Shown: positions 26,794-35,943, counted from the first letter of the stretch. The stretch is DNA of 64,000 bases from an uncultured Paracoccaceae bacterium (GCA_938005545.1 CALKXV010000002.1:35092-99091), one strand, 5' to 3'. Notes: generated from the letters alone by a model not told the origin. Program-made: numbers and translations.

Positions 26794-27828
26794 ATGAAAA
26801 TTCTTATCCTCGGCGCGTCCTATGGATCGCTTTTATCGACGAAACTTTTGATGGCCGGGCACGATGTTTCGTTGGTTTGTCTGCCCGAAGAGGCCGATTT
26901 GATTAACGCCGAAGGGACAATCGTGCGCATGACGCTGCGCGGTGAAGACGAGCCACGGTTGTTACGTTCGGGTGATTTTCCAGGAAATTTGGACGCGATT
27001 GCGCCTGATGTGGCTGATCCAGCGACATACGATTTGATTGGCTTGGCGATGCAAGAACCTCAGTTCCGCGCAGACCCCATTCGCGCCCTATTGGGACGCA
27101 TTGCGACGAGCGGCAAGCCATGTTTGTCCATCATGAATTTCCCGCCGCTCCCCTATTTACAGCGGATCGAAGGGCTGGATGTCGATGCGCTTCGTGACGC
27201 GTTTACGGATGCCAGCGTTTGGGATGGGTTTGATCCCGGGTGCATGTCGCTCTGCTGCCCTGATCCACAGGCCTTCCGACCACCCGAAGAAAAGCTGAAC
27301 TTTCTACATGTCGGTTTGCCAACCAATTTCAAAGCAGCGGCCTTTGCCAGCGAAGCGCATACCGACTTGTTGCGTCAGCTGGAAACCGATATTGCCGCTG
27401 TCACGCTGGATGGCAAAGACGTTCCGGTGAAGTTGAGGTTGCACCAGTCGATTTTTGTGCCGCTGGCAAAGTGGAGCATGTTGCTGACCGGAAACTACCG
27501 GGCGATTACGCCAGGCGATCCGCAAGCGATCCGAGATGCTGTACACGGCGACATCGAAACCTCGCGGGCGATTTATGCATGGGTCGATGCTTTGGCGCGC
27601 GATATGGGGGCCGATCCTACGGATCAGGTTCCATTTGAGAAATACGCCAAAGCCGCAGAGAACTTGTTGAAGCCTTCGTCTGCGGCGCGGGCGATTGCGG
27701 CAGGTGCAAAAGATATCGAGCGGGTCGACAAGCTGGTGCAACTGATTGCGGCGTCCCATGACAAGAATCTGGACGTCGTTGATGGGATTGTTAGGCTTGT
27801 TGATTCCAAGCTGGAAGCAAATCGCTAG
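26794..27828 (+). CDS. Ketopantoate reductase-like (ApbA/PanE family) protein
   Basis: A 344-residue protein with an N-terminal Rossmann fold (MKILILGASYGSLLSTKLLMAGHDVSLV) and a C-terminal helical domain rich in Ala. It resembles ApbA/PanE reductases, but the usual substrate motif is not clear to me, and the nucleotide loop GASYGS differs from canonical GxGxxG. It may act on another substrate or have lost activity. The ATG at 26794 has AGGAGA seven bases upstream. It is divergent from DUF2161-recO and convergent with fliP. Confidence 0.7.
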   Translation: MKILILGASYGSLLSTKLLMAGHDVSLVCLPEEADLINAEGTIVRMTLRGEDEPRLLRSGDFPGNLDAIAPDVADPATYDLIGLAMQEPQFRADPIRALLGRIATSGKPCLSIMNFPPLPYLQRIEGLDVDALRDAFTDASVWDGFDPGCMSLCCPDPQAFRPPEEKLNFLHVGLPTNFKAAAFASEAHTDLLRQLETDIAAVTLDGKDVPVKLRLHQSIFVPLAKWSMLLTGNYRAITPGDPQAIRDAVHGDIETSRAIYAWVDALARDMGADPTDQVPFEKYAKAAENLLKPSSAARAIAAGAKDIERVDKLVQLIAASHDKNLDVVDGIVRLVDSKLEANR

Positions 27829-27841
27829 CGGTTCGTGCGCC

Positions 27842-28597
27842 TCAAAAGTAGCTGCGCACCAGTGCACCACTGACGAGGCTCCAACCGTCTGCAACGACAA
27901 AGAATGCCAGTTTGAATGGAAGCGAGACGATGACGGGCGGGACCATCATCATGCCCATCGACATCAGGATCGCCGCGACGACAAGATCGATGATCAGGAA
28001 AGGTAGAAAAATCAGAAAGCCGATTTGAAACGCACGCTCGATTTCGCTTAGAAGAAACGACGGCACGAGGATTGATAGCGGGGCAGATTCGACAGTGATG
28101 CCTTCGGTTTCCGGCCTGAGTGATGCGAGAACCGCCATGGTGTCACCGTGGACACGGCCCGTCATGAATTCGCGAAATGGAGCGATGGTCGCGCGAGCGG
28201 CTGCATCTGGTTCGATGTTGCCTTCGATCAAGGGTGATATCCCGGTCACCCAAGCGGTCATAAAGACGGGCTCCATCACGAAATAGGTCAGGAACAACGC
28301 CAAGCTGACGATCAACATATTCGGTGGTGATTGTTGCAGACCGATGCCTTGCCGCATGATTGACAAGACGGTCACCATGAATGGGAAACAGGTGAACATG
28401 ATGGCGATGGCGGGCACCAAGCTTAGCACCGTCACTAGGATCAACAGTTGGACTGATCGCGCTGCTAACGAGCCGTCTTCAGGCAACGTTAGCCCTGACA
28501 AATCCTGAGCCGCCAGCGGTTGACCCGCGACAAGAACGCCAAGCGACACCAAAACCCATAACGGGGCGAGACTTGGGATTTGGCGGAGCGTTTTCAA
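27842..28597 (-). CDS. fliP: Flagellar export gate protein FliP
   Basis: A 251-residue FliP. After a signal-like N-terminus (MKTLRQIPSLAPLWVLVSLG...) come the characteristic TCFPFMVTVLSIMRQGIGLQQSPPN stretch, a periplasmic loop and two C-terminal helices with FLIIDLVVAAILMSMGMMMVPP. It forms the FliPQR export gate core in the basal body. The first in-frame start after the fliN stop is a TTG at 28597, one base beyond it; no ribosome-binding site is visible, so translation probably depends on fliN. Confidence 0.95.
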   Translation of the reverse strand: MKTLRQIPSLAPLWVLVSLGVLVAGQPLAAQDLSGLTLPEDGSLAARSVQLLILVTVLSLVPAIAIMFTCFPFMVTVLSIMRQGIGLQQSPPNMLIVSLALFLTYFVMEPVFMTAWVTGISPLIEGNIEPDAAARATIAPFREFMTGRVHGDTMAVLASLRPETEGITVESAPLSILVPSFLLSEIERAFQIGFLIFLPFLIIDLVVAAILMSMGMMMVPPVIVSLPFKLAFFVVADGWSLVSGALVRSYF

Positions 28598-28598
28598 T

Positions 28599-28883
28599 TC
28601 AGTCGTCGTCTTTGGGTTGGGTGATTTCAACAACGCGCACACCAAGCTTTCCAGAACCTTCGCCGTCGACTTCTTCCAACTGCCCGCGACCGATAAGCTT
28701 GTCGCCGACATAGAGTTCAACGGGATCGTCGAGCGAGCGATCCAAAGGCAGCACCGCGTCTTCTTCGAGCGACAACAAGTCCTTAATCAACGGGCGCGCC
28801 ATGCCGACCGAGATTGTGATTTCAATTGGAACCTGTGCAAAACGTGTATCTGCCAGCCCGCTTAATTCGCCTTCATCTGCCAT
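28599..28883 (-). CDS. fliN: Flagellar motor switch protein FliN
   Basis: A 94-residue FliN with the SpoA/surface-presentation domain: VPIEITISVGMARPLIKDLLSLEEDAVLPLDRSLDDPVELYVGDKLIGRG. It forms the cytoplasmic C-ring with FliM and FliG and helps bind FliH. Neither fliM nor fliG is in this window. Its start overlaps the end of fliH by 11 bases. Confidence 0.93.
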   Translation of the reverse strand: MADEGELSGLADTRFAQVPIEITISVGMARPLIKDLLSLEEDAVLPLDRSLDDPVELYVGDKLIGRGQLEEVDGEGSGKLGVRVVEITQPKDDD

Positions 28884-29478
28884 TCATTTTCCTATCTTGG
28901 TCTGATGCTGAGATCGCATGGAGTTGGGACCGAAGCGCTTCAATCATCGGTGCGACGTTGACTTCGATCTCGCGCTCGGCGATTCGGATGTAAACTTGGC
29001 GCGGTGCCAATTTCGCGTCCTCAACCAAGCCGATGCTAAGCGCGAAATCGCGTTCGAGCAGGCCCTCTAACAGAGCTTTGCTGTCTGGTGCTGTCACGAT
29101 TTCAACCGGCGCTTCGACCAGATCATCGGCGATTTTCAAAAGTTCATTCCGAACATGTTCGCGCGTGAGATCCGGCACTATTTCGGGCAAGAACCCTTCG
29201 ATGATGGCTGAGATGAAGTTTTTCAGCTCGCCGCGCACACAATCGACGGCTTCAGAGTAAGTGAAGACAAGGTTTTGAATATTTCGTTCGAATTCAGCTT
29301 CGATGCGTTGCTGGGCTTCGGTTAGCGATTTCTGCGCGTCTTCCCAACCGGATGCGTATCCGAGATCAAAGGAATCAGAACGTTCTTTTTCAACATCGAC
29401 CTGTTCGACCGGTCCCGGTGTCGATCCCGTTGTGCGATTGCGCCCGTCAAATGTTTCGAGAATATTCTCGAGCGTCAT
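28873..29478 (-). CDS. fliH: FliH-like flagellar export regulator
   Basis: A 201-residue protein in the FliH position. It has an acidic N-terminus with a DLGYASGWEDAQKSLTEAQQRIEAEF helix (GxxxG-like spacing seen in FliH), then a FliH/HrpE-type C-terminal domain ending in the conserved REIEVNVAP pattern. FliH controls the FliI ATPase and links it to the C-ring. Sequence conservation in this family is low, so the call rests partly on location between fliF and fliN. It overlaps fliF by four bases. Confidence 0.82.
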   Translation of the reverse strand: MTLENILETFDGRNRTTGSTPGPVEQVDVEKERSDSFDLGYASGWEDAQKSLTEAQQRIEAEFERNIQNLVFTYSEAVDCVRGELKNFISAIIEGFLPEIVPDLTREHVRNELLKIADDLVEAPVEIVTAPDSKALLEGLLERDFALSIGLVEDAKLAPRQVYIRIAEREIEVNVAPMIEALRSQLHAISASDQDRKMNGR

Positions 29479-31109
29479 CGCGTCGCCTCAACAGGGTCAT
29501 TCATCCACTGGCTAAGAACTTCGACAGTTTCGTCTTGTTTTTCTTCGATCAATTGACGCAAACGTTCGGCCGGATCACCAGAGCCGGACTGGATGCTGTC
29601 GAAAGATGGGAGCTCGTCCAACGGTGCGAAATCGCCGATGCCGCCGATCTCGCCATCAAGAGCCGGCAAGTCACCGAAACCCGAATCGCCATCAAGGTCG
29701 CCAATGCCACCAATGCTGCCGTCCAAAGCAGGAGGCGCCAGTTGGGCTTGGTTGTTCGTTGGCGCGCGCGTCAGAATTGGCCGGACGACAAACAATCCCA
29801 GGATCAGTGAAACCAAGGCAACGACGGCCAATTGGACAAGCCCCATCACGTCGATCGCGAAGCGTTCCATGAACGAGATTGGTACAGATGGCGCAATCTC
29901 GGGCAAGGGTTCGAATTCCATGGTGCGAATCGTCACTTGGTCGCCACGCGTATCGTCGAAGCCGATGGCCGAGGACACCAGTTCGCTAAGGTCGGTCAAT
30001 TCGGCTTCCGACCGAGGTTCCCAAACGGCGGTGCCGTCTTCAGCGGTTGTTCGGACACCATCGACCAGCACAGCCACGCTGATGCGACGCACCGCACCGG
30101 GTTCGCGAATGACAGCGCGTTGTGTTTCCGAAACTTCGAAGTTTACAACTTCACGCGTACGGGTTTCGCTTCCTTCGGATCCCCCGGCTGCGCTACCAGC
30201 GTCACCGTCGGGCAAGTTTGACGCGACCGTGACGGAGCTTCCGCCCGAGTTGGTTGATCTGGACGTCGTTTCTTCGGAATCCGAACTGATCGGAACGCGG
30301 CTGTCAGGATCAAAACGACGCTCGGTAATTTCCTCACGGGCGGTCACTGGATCAACGGTGACTTCAACAACTGCGCGGCCAGCACCAACGCGTGCTTCCA
30401 ATAGGCGCGTCACGCTTTGGCGGATGGCATCGGCCCGCGCGTCGCTTGCACCAGACGCCTGAATACTGGGATCTTCTGTGTTGGGAATAAGCCCGGTTGC
30501 GCCATCGATGACCGAGACGTTCGAAGGTTCCAGGCCCGCGATGGCCGAAGCAACAAGGTAGCGAAGCGCAGTGGCCTGGGCAGAAGAGAGACTGCCTGAC
30601 GCCATAGTGACCGAAATGGAAGCCGAATCAATCTGACCTTGGCGGAACGGGTCGCTGGTCGGGTTCGAGATGTGAACACGGGCAGCGGAAAACTGTCGGT
30701 TCGCGGTGATTGTTCGGACCAGTTCGCCTTCTTTTGCACGCCAATACGCGGCATCAAACATTTGGGCGGTTGTGCCGAATCCGCTAAGTGTATCAAGCAG
30801 TTCATAGCCTTGAGGGCCGTTTTGTGGCAAACCTTCACCGGCAAGTGCCAAACGCAAGGCGTCCCGCTGAGCGGCATCAACATAGATGGCCGAGCCACGA
30901 ATGTCAGTGAACGCACCTCGCGCATCAAGCGCTGTGACCACCTCGCCAGCGGCCAAGGGATCCAAGCCAGCATAGAGAAGCGCCATCCTTGGCTTCGAGG
31001 CCAACTGCGCCATTAGATATATAGAAGCAAACATCGCGACAGTCGCCACCACTACGGTGACGCGACGACGAGTATCCAAACCGGTCCAGACCGATAATAA
31101 CTGCTCCAC
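29475..31109 (-). CDS. fliF: Flagellar MS-ring protein FliF
   Basis: A 544-residue FliF. TM1 (about residues 18-35), the YscJ/FliF domain (MALLYAGLDPLAAGEVVTALDARG, VHISNPTSDPFRQGQ), a long Ser/Gly/Glu-rich region, TM2 (LVQLAVVALVSLILGLFVV) and a C-terminal FliG-binding tail (ERLRQLIEEKQDETVEVLSQWMNDP) are present in order. I start it at GTG 31109, preceded by GGAGAA, where the homologous N-terminus VEQLLSVWTGLDTRRR begins; a frame opening at 31166 exists. First gene of fliF-fliH-fliN-fliP. Confidence 0.95.
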   Translation of the reverse strand: MEQLLSVWTGLDTRRRVTVVVATVAMFASIYLMAQLASKPRMALLYAGLDPLAAGEVVTALDARGAFTDIRGSAIYVDAAQRDALRLALAGEGLPQNGPQGYELLDTLSGFGTTAQMFDAAYWRAKEGELVRTITANRQFSAARVHISNPTSDPFRQGQIDSASISVTMASGSLSSAQATALRYLVASAIAGLEPSNVSVIDGATGLIPNTEDPSIQASGASDARADAIRQSVTRLLEARVGAGRAVVEVTVDPVTAREEITERRFDPDSRVPISSDSEETTSRSTNSGGSSVTVASNLPDGDAGSAAGGSEGSETRTREVVNFEVSETQRAVIREPGAVRRISVAVLVDGVRTTAEDGTAVWEPRSEAELTDLSELVSSAIGFDDTRGDQVTIRTMEFEPLPEIAPSVPISFMERFAIDVMGLVQLAVVALVSLILGLFVVRPILTRAPTNNQAQLAPPALDGSIGGIGDLDGDSGFGDLPALDGEIGGIGDFAPLDELPSFDSIQSGSGDPAERLRQLIEEKQDETVEVLSQWMNDPVEATR

Positions 31110-31159
31110 GGGGTTCTCCGCGTTTCCGTACAATTCAAAATACTCATCGCAGTCGCGCC

Positions 31160-31174
31160 TTAACATTCGGTTAG
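31160..31174. promoter_or_regulatory. CtrA-like site between the fliF and fliL operons
   Basis: TTAACATTCGGTTAG fits the CtrA consensus TTAA-N7-TTAA with one mismatch (second half TTAG). It lies in the 102-base divergent gap between fliF and fliL, where CtrA commonly activates flagellar operons in alphaproteobacteria. A single match of this length can occur by chance. Confidence 0.5.
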
Positions 31175-31211
31175 TCAGAACTGAGTAAAAACAACAAGGA
31201 GAGGAGCATTG

Positions 31212-31691
31212 ATGTCGGACGAAGAAGAACTCGCGGACGGTGAAGCCGCACCGAAAAAGAAGAAGGGCGGTCTTGTGATCGGTCTTGTTCTTGCGCTTGT
31301 GGGCGGAGGCGGTGCATTTGCCTTTACGTCTGGCATGCTTGGCGGCGGGGATAGCGCGGATGCGCCTGCTGCACGTTCAAATATAAGCGACGATCTTGCC
31401 TTTGTTTCGGTTGAGCCGATGACGGTATCGGTTGGTCAACCCTCAGACCGCAGACACTTGAGATTCCGTGCGGAACTTGAGGTAGGTGCAGACGGGAAAG
31501 GCGACGTCGAAAAACTGTTACCGCGGGTTGTTGATGTCTTAAATACATATCTTCAGTCGCTGACTATCGCCGAAATTGAAGACCCTTCGGCACTTCTGAC
31601 GTTACGGTCGCAAATGCGGCGGCGTGTCGATCTTGTTGTTGGCGGGGATCGTGTCCACGACCTGCTTGTCATGGAATTTGTACTGAATTGA
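31212..31691 (+). CDS. fliL: Flagellar basal body-associated protein FliL
   Basis: A 159-residue FliL: an acidic N-terminus, a lysine cluster, one membrane helix (GGLVIGLVLALVGGGGAFAF), a glycine-rich linker, then the periplasmic FliL domain (VSVEPMTVSVGQPSDRRHLRFRAELEV... VHDLLVMEFVLN). FliL surrounds and stabilises stator units. The ATG at 31212 follows AAGGAGAGGAG. It begins the operon that includes motE and motA, consistent with a stator role. Confidence 0.92.
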   Translation: MSDEEELADGEAAPKKKKGGLVIGLVLALVGGGGAFAFTSGMLGGGDSADAPAARSNISDDLAFVSVEPMTVSVGQPSDRRHLRFRAELEVGADGKGDVEKLLPRVVDVLNTYLQSLTIAEIEDPSALLTLRSQMRRRVDLVVGGDRVHDLLVMEFVLN

Positions 31692-31699
31692 GGCTCTAG

Positions 31700-32092
31700 A
31701 TGGAGTTGATCGCCGACATTCTATTGATCGCTGGCGCACTTGGGGCCGGATTGTATTGCATTGTGCTATCCCGCCGCCTGAACCGATTTACCGATCTCGA
31801 AAAAGGTGTAGGTGGCGCTATTGCTGTGCTGTCTTCGCAAGTCGATGACATGACGAAGGCGCTTGAACATGCCCACACATCAACCGCGTCTTCGGCTGCA
31901 TCACTTGATTCGATGACGCACCGCGCTGAAGGCGTGGCGCAGCGTTTGGAGCTTTTGGTCGCGTCCATGCACGATCTTCCGGTTGATAGCGAAAGATCAT
32001 CCATGTCGAGCGAAGAAGAAGGCGATGTCATCGCGTTGGATAAAACGTTGTTCCAAACGCAGCGACATCAAGTTCAGGAGGCAGCGGAATGA
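31700..32092 (+). CDS. Unknown membrane-anchored coiled-coil protein of the flagellar operon (DUF6468-like layout)
   Basis: A 130-residue protein of unknown function. It has one N-terminal membrane helix (LIADILLIAGALGAGLYCIVL), a basic turn (SRRLNRF), and a heptad-rich helix from about 30 to 95 with many Ser/Ala, then an acidic tail. This layout resembles the DUF6468/PflI-type proteins found in alphaproteobacterial flagellar operons, but I cannot confirm family membership. It starts eight bases after fliL and overlaps motE by four bases, so a part in the motor is likely. Confidence 0.6.
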   Translation: MELIADILLIAGALGAGLYCIVLSRRLNRFTDLEKGVGGAIAVLSSQVDDMTKALEHAHTSTASSAASLDSMTHRAEGVAQRLELLVASMHDLPVDSERSSMSSEEEGDVIALDKTLFQTQRHQVQEAAE

Positions 32093-32724
32093 AACGCCGA
32101 ATGCCCAGACGATCCTGGACGTCGGGACGGGGTGCCTTAACTGTCGTCGCTTTGATCTTGATCGGTTCAGCCTTGGTTCGCTTTTCTGGAACGGGTGCCG
32201 CGATAGCCCTTGAATTAAAAGACCAAATGCAAGGTATGGAAGACGAAATCGCCGACGATCAAGAGGTGAAAGACCTCACACCAGATCTCCTAAAACTACT
32301 GGCTGCGACCAAAGAACGCGAAGCCCGTGTCTTGGCGCGTGAAGCAGATCTTGAGGCACGTATCCAAGCCTTGGAACTTATCGAAACTGCCGTTGCTGAC
32401 GATCTTGCACGTCTTGAACAAGCGGAAGCAAAACTACTTGCGACCATGTCTCAGGCGGACAAAGCTGCCGAAAACGACATTGGGCAACTGACGTCTGTCT
32501 ATGAAAATATGAAACCAGACCAAGCAGCGGCGTTATTCCAAATGATGGAGCCAAGCTTTGCCGCTGGGTTTCTGGCGCGGATGAGGGCGGATGTTGCTGC
32601 CGCTATATTAGCCGGACTGGAACCAGATCTAGCCTATTCAATCAGTGTTGTCCTGGCCGGGCGGAATGCGGACGTACCCCGCGAGCCTATCCCCGAACCA
32701 ATGAAAGATATGGCTAAACAGTGA
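32089..32724 (+). CDS. motE: MotE family protein (MgtE-N-like domain)
   Basis: A 211-residue protein: a basic N-terminus, one membrane or signal helix (about 17-38), a long charged coiled coil (about 45-130), and an MgtE-intracellular-N-like domain (YENMKPDQAAALFQMMEPSFAAGFLARM...). Proteins of this type, called MotE, chaperone MotC in Sinorhizobium and act with MotK in Cereibacter flagellar rotation. It lies 65 bases before motA. The coiled coil would face the periplasm if the helix is an anchor. Confidence 0.8.
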   Translation: MKRRMPRRSWTSGRGALTVVALILIGSALVRFSGTGAAIALELKDQMQGMEDEIADDQEVKDLTPDLLKLLAATKEREARVLAREADLEARIQALELIETAVADDLARLEQAEAKLLATMSQADKAAENDIGQLTSVYENMKPDQAAALFQMMEPSFAAGFLARMRADVAAAILAGLEPDLAYSISVVLAGRNADVPREPIPEPMKDMAKQ

Positions 32725-32789
32725 CGTGATGTTAACGGGCATCTGCGAATAACAGTTTAGGTTCATCACTAATTGGGGATTCACCTGCT

Positions 32790-33659
32790 GTGATCGGAAT
32801 AGTCGGGGTAATTGTTGTTTTCGTTATGGTGTTCGGCGGCTACTTGGCGGCTGGCGGAAAAATGGCGATCATCCTAAAATCGCTTCCATTTGAAATGACA
32901 ATGATTGGCGGCGCTGGTCTCGGCGCATTCCTTATTTCAAATAGTGGAGCCGACGCAAAACACACCGTGAAAGACATCGGCAAGGTGTTCAAAGGTGCCA
33001 AATGGAAGGCAGAAGACTATCGCGATCTGCTTGTTTTGTTGTTCGAACTTTTACGTTTGGCCCGGCAAAACCCCGTTGGACTGGAAGAACATATTGAAGA
33101 TCCGGAAAACTCAACAATTTTTAGCTCTTATCCAAAGATCTTAGCGGACCATGAGGCGATTGAAATCATCTGCGACACCCTGCGTTCCGCCTCCATGAAT
33201 TACAATGATCCTATGCAAGTGGAAGAGGTGTTGAACAAGCGTCTCGAAGCAAATCTGCATCACCAACAGCATTCAAGTCATGCGATGCAGGCTCTTGCAG
33301 ATGGGCTGCCCGCCCTCGGTATTGTTGCGGCGGTTCTGGGTGTTATTAAAACGATGAGCTCGATCGACCAACCACCGGAAGTGCTTGGAAAGCTGATCGG
33401 GGGCGCATTGGTTGGCACCTTCCTAGGCGTTTTCCTGGCCTACGGATTCGCTGGTCCGTTTGCAGCTCGTTTGGGGTCGGTCGCAAATGAAGATCACCAC
33501 TTCTATGAGTTGATACGTGAGGTGTTGGTGGCAAATCTTCACAATCATGCAACGGCAATATGTATCGAAGTGGGTCGCCAGAACGCACCGCATGGCGTGC
33601 GCCCAACATTCTCTGACCTTGAGGAAGCTATGAAAAACGCAAAGCAGGATGCCGCATGA
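32790..33659 (+). CDS. motA: Flagellar stator protein MotA
   Basis: A 289-residue MotA with four membrane helices: MIGIVGVIVVFVMVFGGYLAAGG at the start, MTMIGGAGLGAFLI, and the paired C-terminal segments PALGIVAAVLGVIKTM and GKLIGGALVGTFLGVFLAYGFAGPFAARL, with the conserved prolines of the proton channel. It starts with GTG at 32790. No motB is seen in the window, although MotA needs it for ion conduction. It overlaps the next gene by four bases. Confidence 0.95.
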   Translation: MIGIVGVIVVFVMVFGGYLAAGGKMAIILKSLPFEMTMIGGAGLGAFLISNSGADAKHTVKDIGKVFKGAKWKAEDYRDLLVLLFELLRLARQNPVGLEEHIEDPENSTIFSSYPKILADHEAIEIICDTLRSASMNYNDPMQVEEVLNKRLEANLHHQQHSSHAMQALADGLPALGIVAAVLGVIKTMSSIDQPPEVLGKLIGGALVGTFLGVFLAYGFAGPFAARLGSVANEDHHFYELIREVLVANLHNHATAICIEVGRQNAPHGVRPTFSDLEEAMKNAKQDAA

Positions 33660-35935
33660 AGTGGCTAAGCATTATATGTCTTCTCTGCTCGGTCGCCAGC
33701 CCGGGTTTGGCAAATGAAGTCTTGGTCAGCGTGGGTCAAAAACCTGACGTAACGCGACTTGTGTTCACTTTCGAAAACCGGCCGGATTGGTCATTAGAAG
33801 ACACAAGTGAAGTGCTTAATTTGGTATTCGACCCTAGCTCTGGCAATATTGAGTTTTCTATTGAAGACAGTTTCCTGTCAGACAGCCGGGTTGCGGAAAT
33901 TTCGCTAGTTTCGGAGCGCAACGCCATTTCTGTTGAATTGTCATGCGATTGTGCGGCGCAAGTCTATCCGTACGGCACTGGAAGTCTGATTGTAGATGTG
34001 CGCGACAAACTTCGCGTCGCAGATGTTGAAAACGTGATGCCATTGTCGCCCGATCAACCGGTGATCCGACCGGATCAGAATGACGTGCAGACACTTAGCC
34101 CCTCGATGGACAAACCTGTGCAAAAACGCGGGCCTGCTTCATTAGATGCGTCGGATGGTTTTGACGATCCACCAACGATCATTCAATCAAATTGGGAATT
34201 GAACAACGTCGAGTTTGGATTGGCAGAAACACTTGGGTTTTCTATGCGGTCCAGTGACGACAGCCATGCAGTCGAGTACCTCGGCCGAGAATTATCACGC
34301 GCCGCCGCGCAAGGGTTGGTTCAACCTGGTACAGACCAAGCTCAAGTTCGGCCAAGTGAGCGTCAGGTCAACGCCGGATCCAACTTGTCTGATCGCTCGA
34401 ACATATCGGTCGTCACGAGTATTGATCGCGACATTTTAGCTAATCGAGATCCGAGCTCGCCCACAGATCTAGGAGCGGTTTGCTTTTCTGACCGCGAGGT
34501 GGATTTGACCAATTGGGGCGACACCGCAGATATTTCGACTTTGGGACAGTTGCGCCGCGATGCGTATGCTGAAAACGGCGAAGTTAGGCCCGAAGGCGCT
34601 CACGCAGTGGCGCGGTACTACATTGCTCTTGGGTTTGGTGCCGAAGCATCCAGCGTTGCCACATTCATGGAACCCGGTAAGCCGAAACAACTTATTCAAG
34701 CTTTAGCAGAGATCGTGGATCATGGATTTAGCGATTCACCTGTTCTTGACGGTCAAATCTTCTGTGAGGGGAAAGTGGCGTTGTGGGCAGCTTTGGCTCG
34801 ACCAATCGGCAAGGACGGGCCGCCGGTTTCCACGGACAGTATTCTGGCCACATTCTCGGCCTTACCACCGCATCAAAGGGCGCACCTTGGTCCGGTGCTC
34901 GCTGAACGTCTGCGCGAAGTGGGGCTGGAAGATGCAGCGCGGAATGCTGTGAATGCCGTCGCACGTGGTGGATTGCAATCCAACGAAAGTGAACTTGTGA
35001 CAGCGCGAATGGCGCTTGATGGAACACGGCCGGACACGGCGCGGGAAACTTTGGTTGATATTTCAACTGGCACCGATGTTACTGCGGCTGAAGCGCTCCT
35101 TGAGTTACTGGAGGACGCAGAGCGGCGCGACATGGCTCCTAATCCGAGGTGGGTCGAAGACGCACCTTCGCTTGCGCGAGCCACTGAAGGTGCAGACATC
35201 GCGGGAAGGTTGAACATTGCTGGCCTAAGGGGCCGAATTGCGCTTGGTCAATTCGACCAGCTTAGACTGGCGCTCGCTGAAGACACGCCCGGCTTAAACA
35301 CACAAACGCGGGCCGCGCTTGCCTCGTCGGCATTGGTGGTCGCAACCCAATTGGCAGAGACGCCAAATTTTCTGCGGGCCGAGGTCGGATTATCGAAACT
35401 TCTAAATGTTTCCGATCTGCCTCACGCGGACCAATTTGAAATTGCAAGACGATTGCTAGATATCGGGTTAGTGGATCGCGCTGAACGATATTTGGGAAAT
35501 GAACCCACTTCGATCATGGAATTTGAAACCGTTGCTGATGTTTTGACCAAAACCGGGCAAACAGCCCGTGCGGTAAGTCTTCTTTCCGGTCGCATCGAAG
35601 AAGCCACTGCGCGAAAGCTTGGTGAGGTTTTTAGTGCGGTGGGGCAAGATGAAGACGCTGTCAAAGCATACGAACGTGGCGGTTCAATGGATGCAGCTGC
35701 TCGTGCCGCGATGCGGTCAGGGGATTGGGAATGGATCGCCGAGCGGGAGATCGCGGGTCAAAGCGGCGCTTTGTCTGAAACCACCCGACTTCTTCTGAGC
35801 CCGACCGAAACCTCAAACGACCCAGGCAACCCCGCGAATGGCGAGTTGATTACAACGTCACAAGAAATCCGAAGACACGTTGCGGCATTGTTGTCCGAAA
35901 CAAGTTTGGAAAAAGCGCAGCCATTCACCAATTAA
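33656..35935 (+). CDS. Large secreted helical-repeat protein, candidate stator accessory factor (MotC/MotK-like)
   Basis: A 759-residue protein of unknown function. Residues 1-19 are a signal peptide (...SVASPGLA). Residues 20-115 are beta-rich (VLVSVGQKPDVTRLVFTFEN...), in the manner of an AMIN-like domain. A polar, proline- and aspartate-rich linker follows to about 270. From about 300 to 745 it is a helical solenoid with TPR-like pairs, for example LAERLREVGLEDAARNAV and AVSLLSGRIEEATARKLGEV. It is periplasmic by prediction. Its start overlaps the motA stop (ATGA), so it is made with the stator protein. MotC of Sinorhizobium and MotK of Cereibacter are periplasmic proteins needed for rotation and would fit; homology to them is not shown here. 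Confidence 0.6.
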   Translation: MKWLSIICLLCSVASPGLANEVLVSVGQKPDVTRLVFTFENRPDWSLEDTSEVLNLVFDPSSGNIEFSIEDSFLSDSRVAEISLVSERNAISVELSCDCAAQVYPYGTGSLIVDVRDKLRVADVENVMPLSPDQPVIRPDQNDVQTLSPSMDKPVQKRGPASLDASDGFDDPPTIIQSNWELNNVEFGLAETLGFSMRSSDDSHAVEYLGRELSRAAAQGLVQPGTDQAQVRPSERQVNAGSNLSDRSNISVVTSIDRDILANRDPSSPTDLGAVCFSDREVDLTNWGDTADISTLGQLRRDAYAENGEVRPEGAHAVARYYIALGFGAEASSVATFMEPGKPKQLIQALAEIVDHGFSDSPVLDGQIFCEGKVALWAALARPIGKDGPPVSTDSILATFSALPPHQRAHLGPVLAERLREVGLEDAARNAVNAVARGGLQSNESELVTARMALDGTRPDTARETLVDISTGTDVTAAEALLELLEDAERRDMAPNPRWVEDAPSLARATEGADIAGRLNIAGLRGRIALGQFDQLRLALAEDTPGLNTQTRAALASSALVVATQLAETPNFLRAEVGLSKLLNVSDLPHADQFEIARRLLDIGLVDRAERYLGNEPTSIMEFETVADVLTKTGQTARAVSLLSGRIEEATARKLGEVFSAVGQDEDAVKAYERGGSMDAAARAAMRSGDWEWIAEREIAGQSGALSETTRLLLSPTETSNDPGNPANGELITTSQEIRRHVAALLSETSLEKAQPFTN

Positions 35936-35943
35936 CAATACCC

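Noticed and set aside
29593..30462. Plus-strand open frame of 289 codons opposite fliF
   Set aside because: Composition is that of an antisense shadow and fliF is full-length and well conserved.
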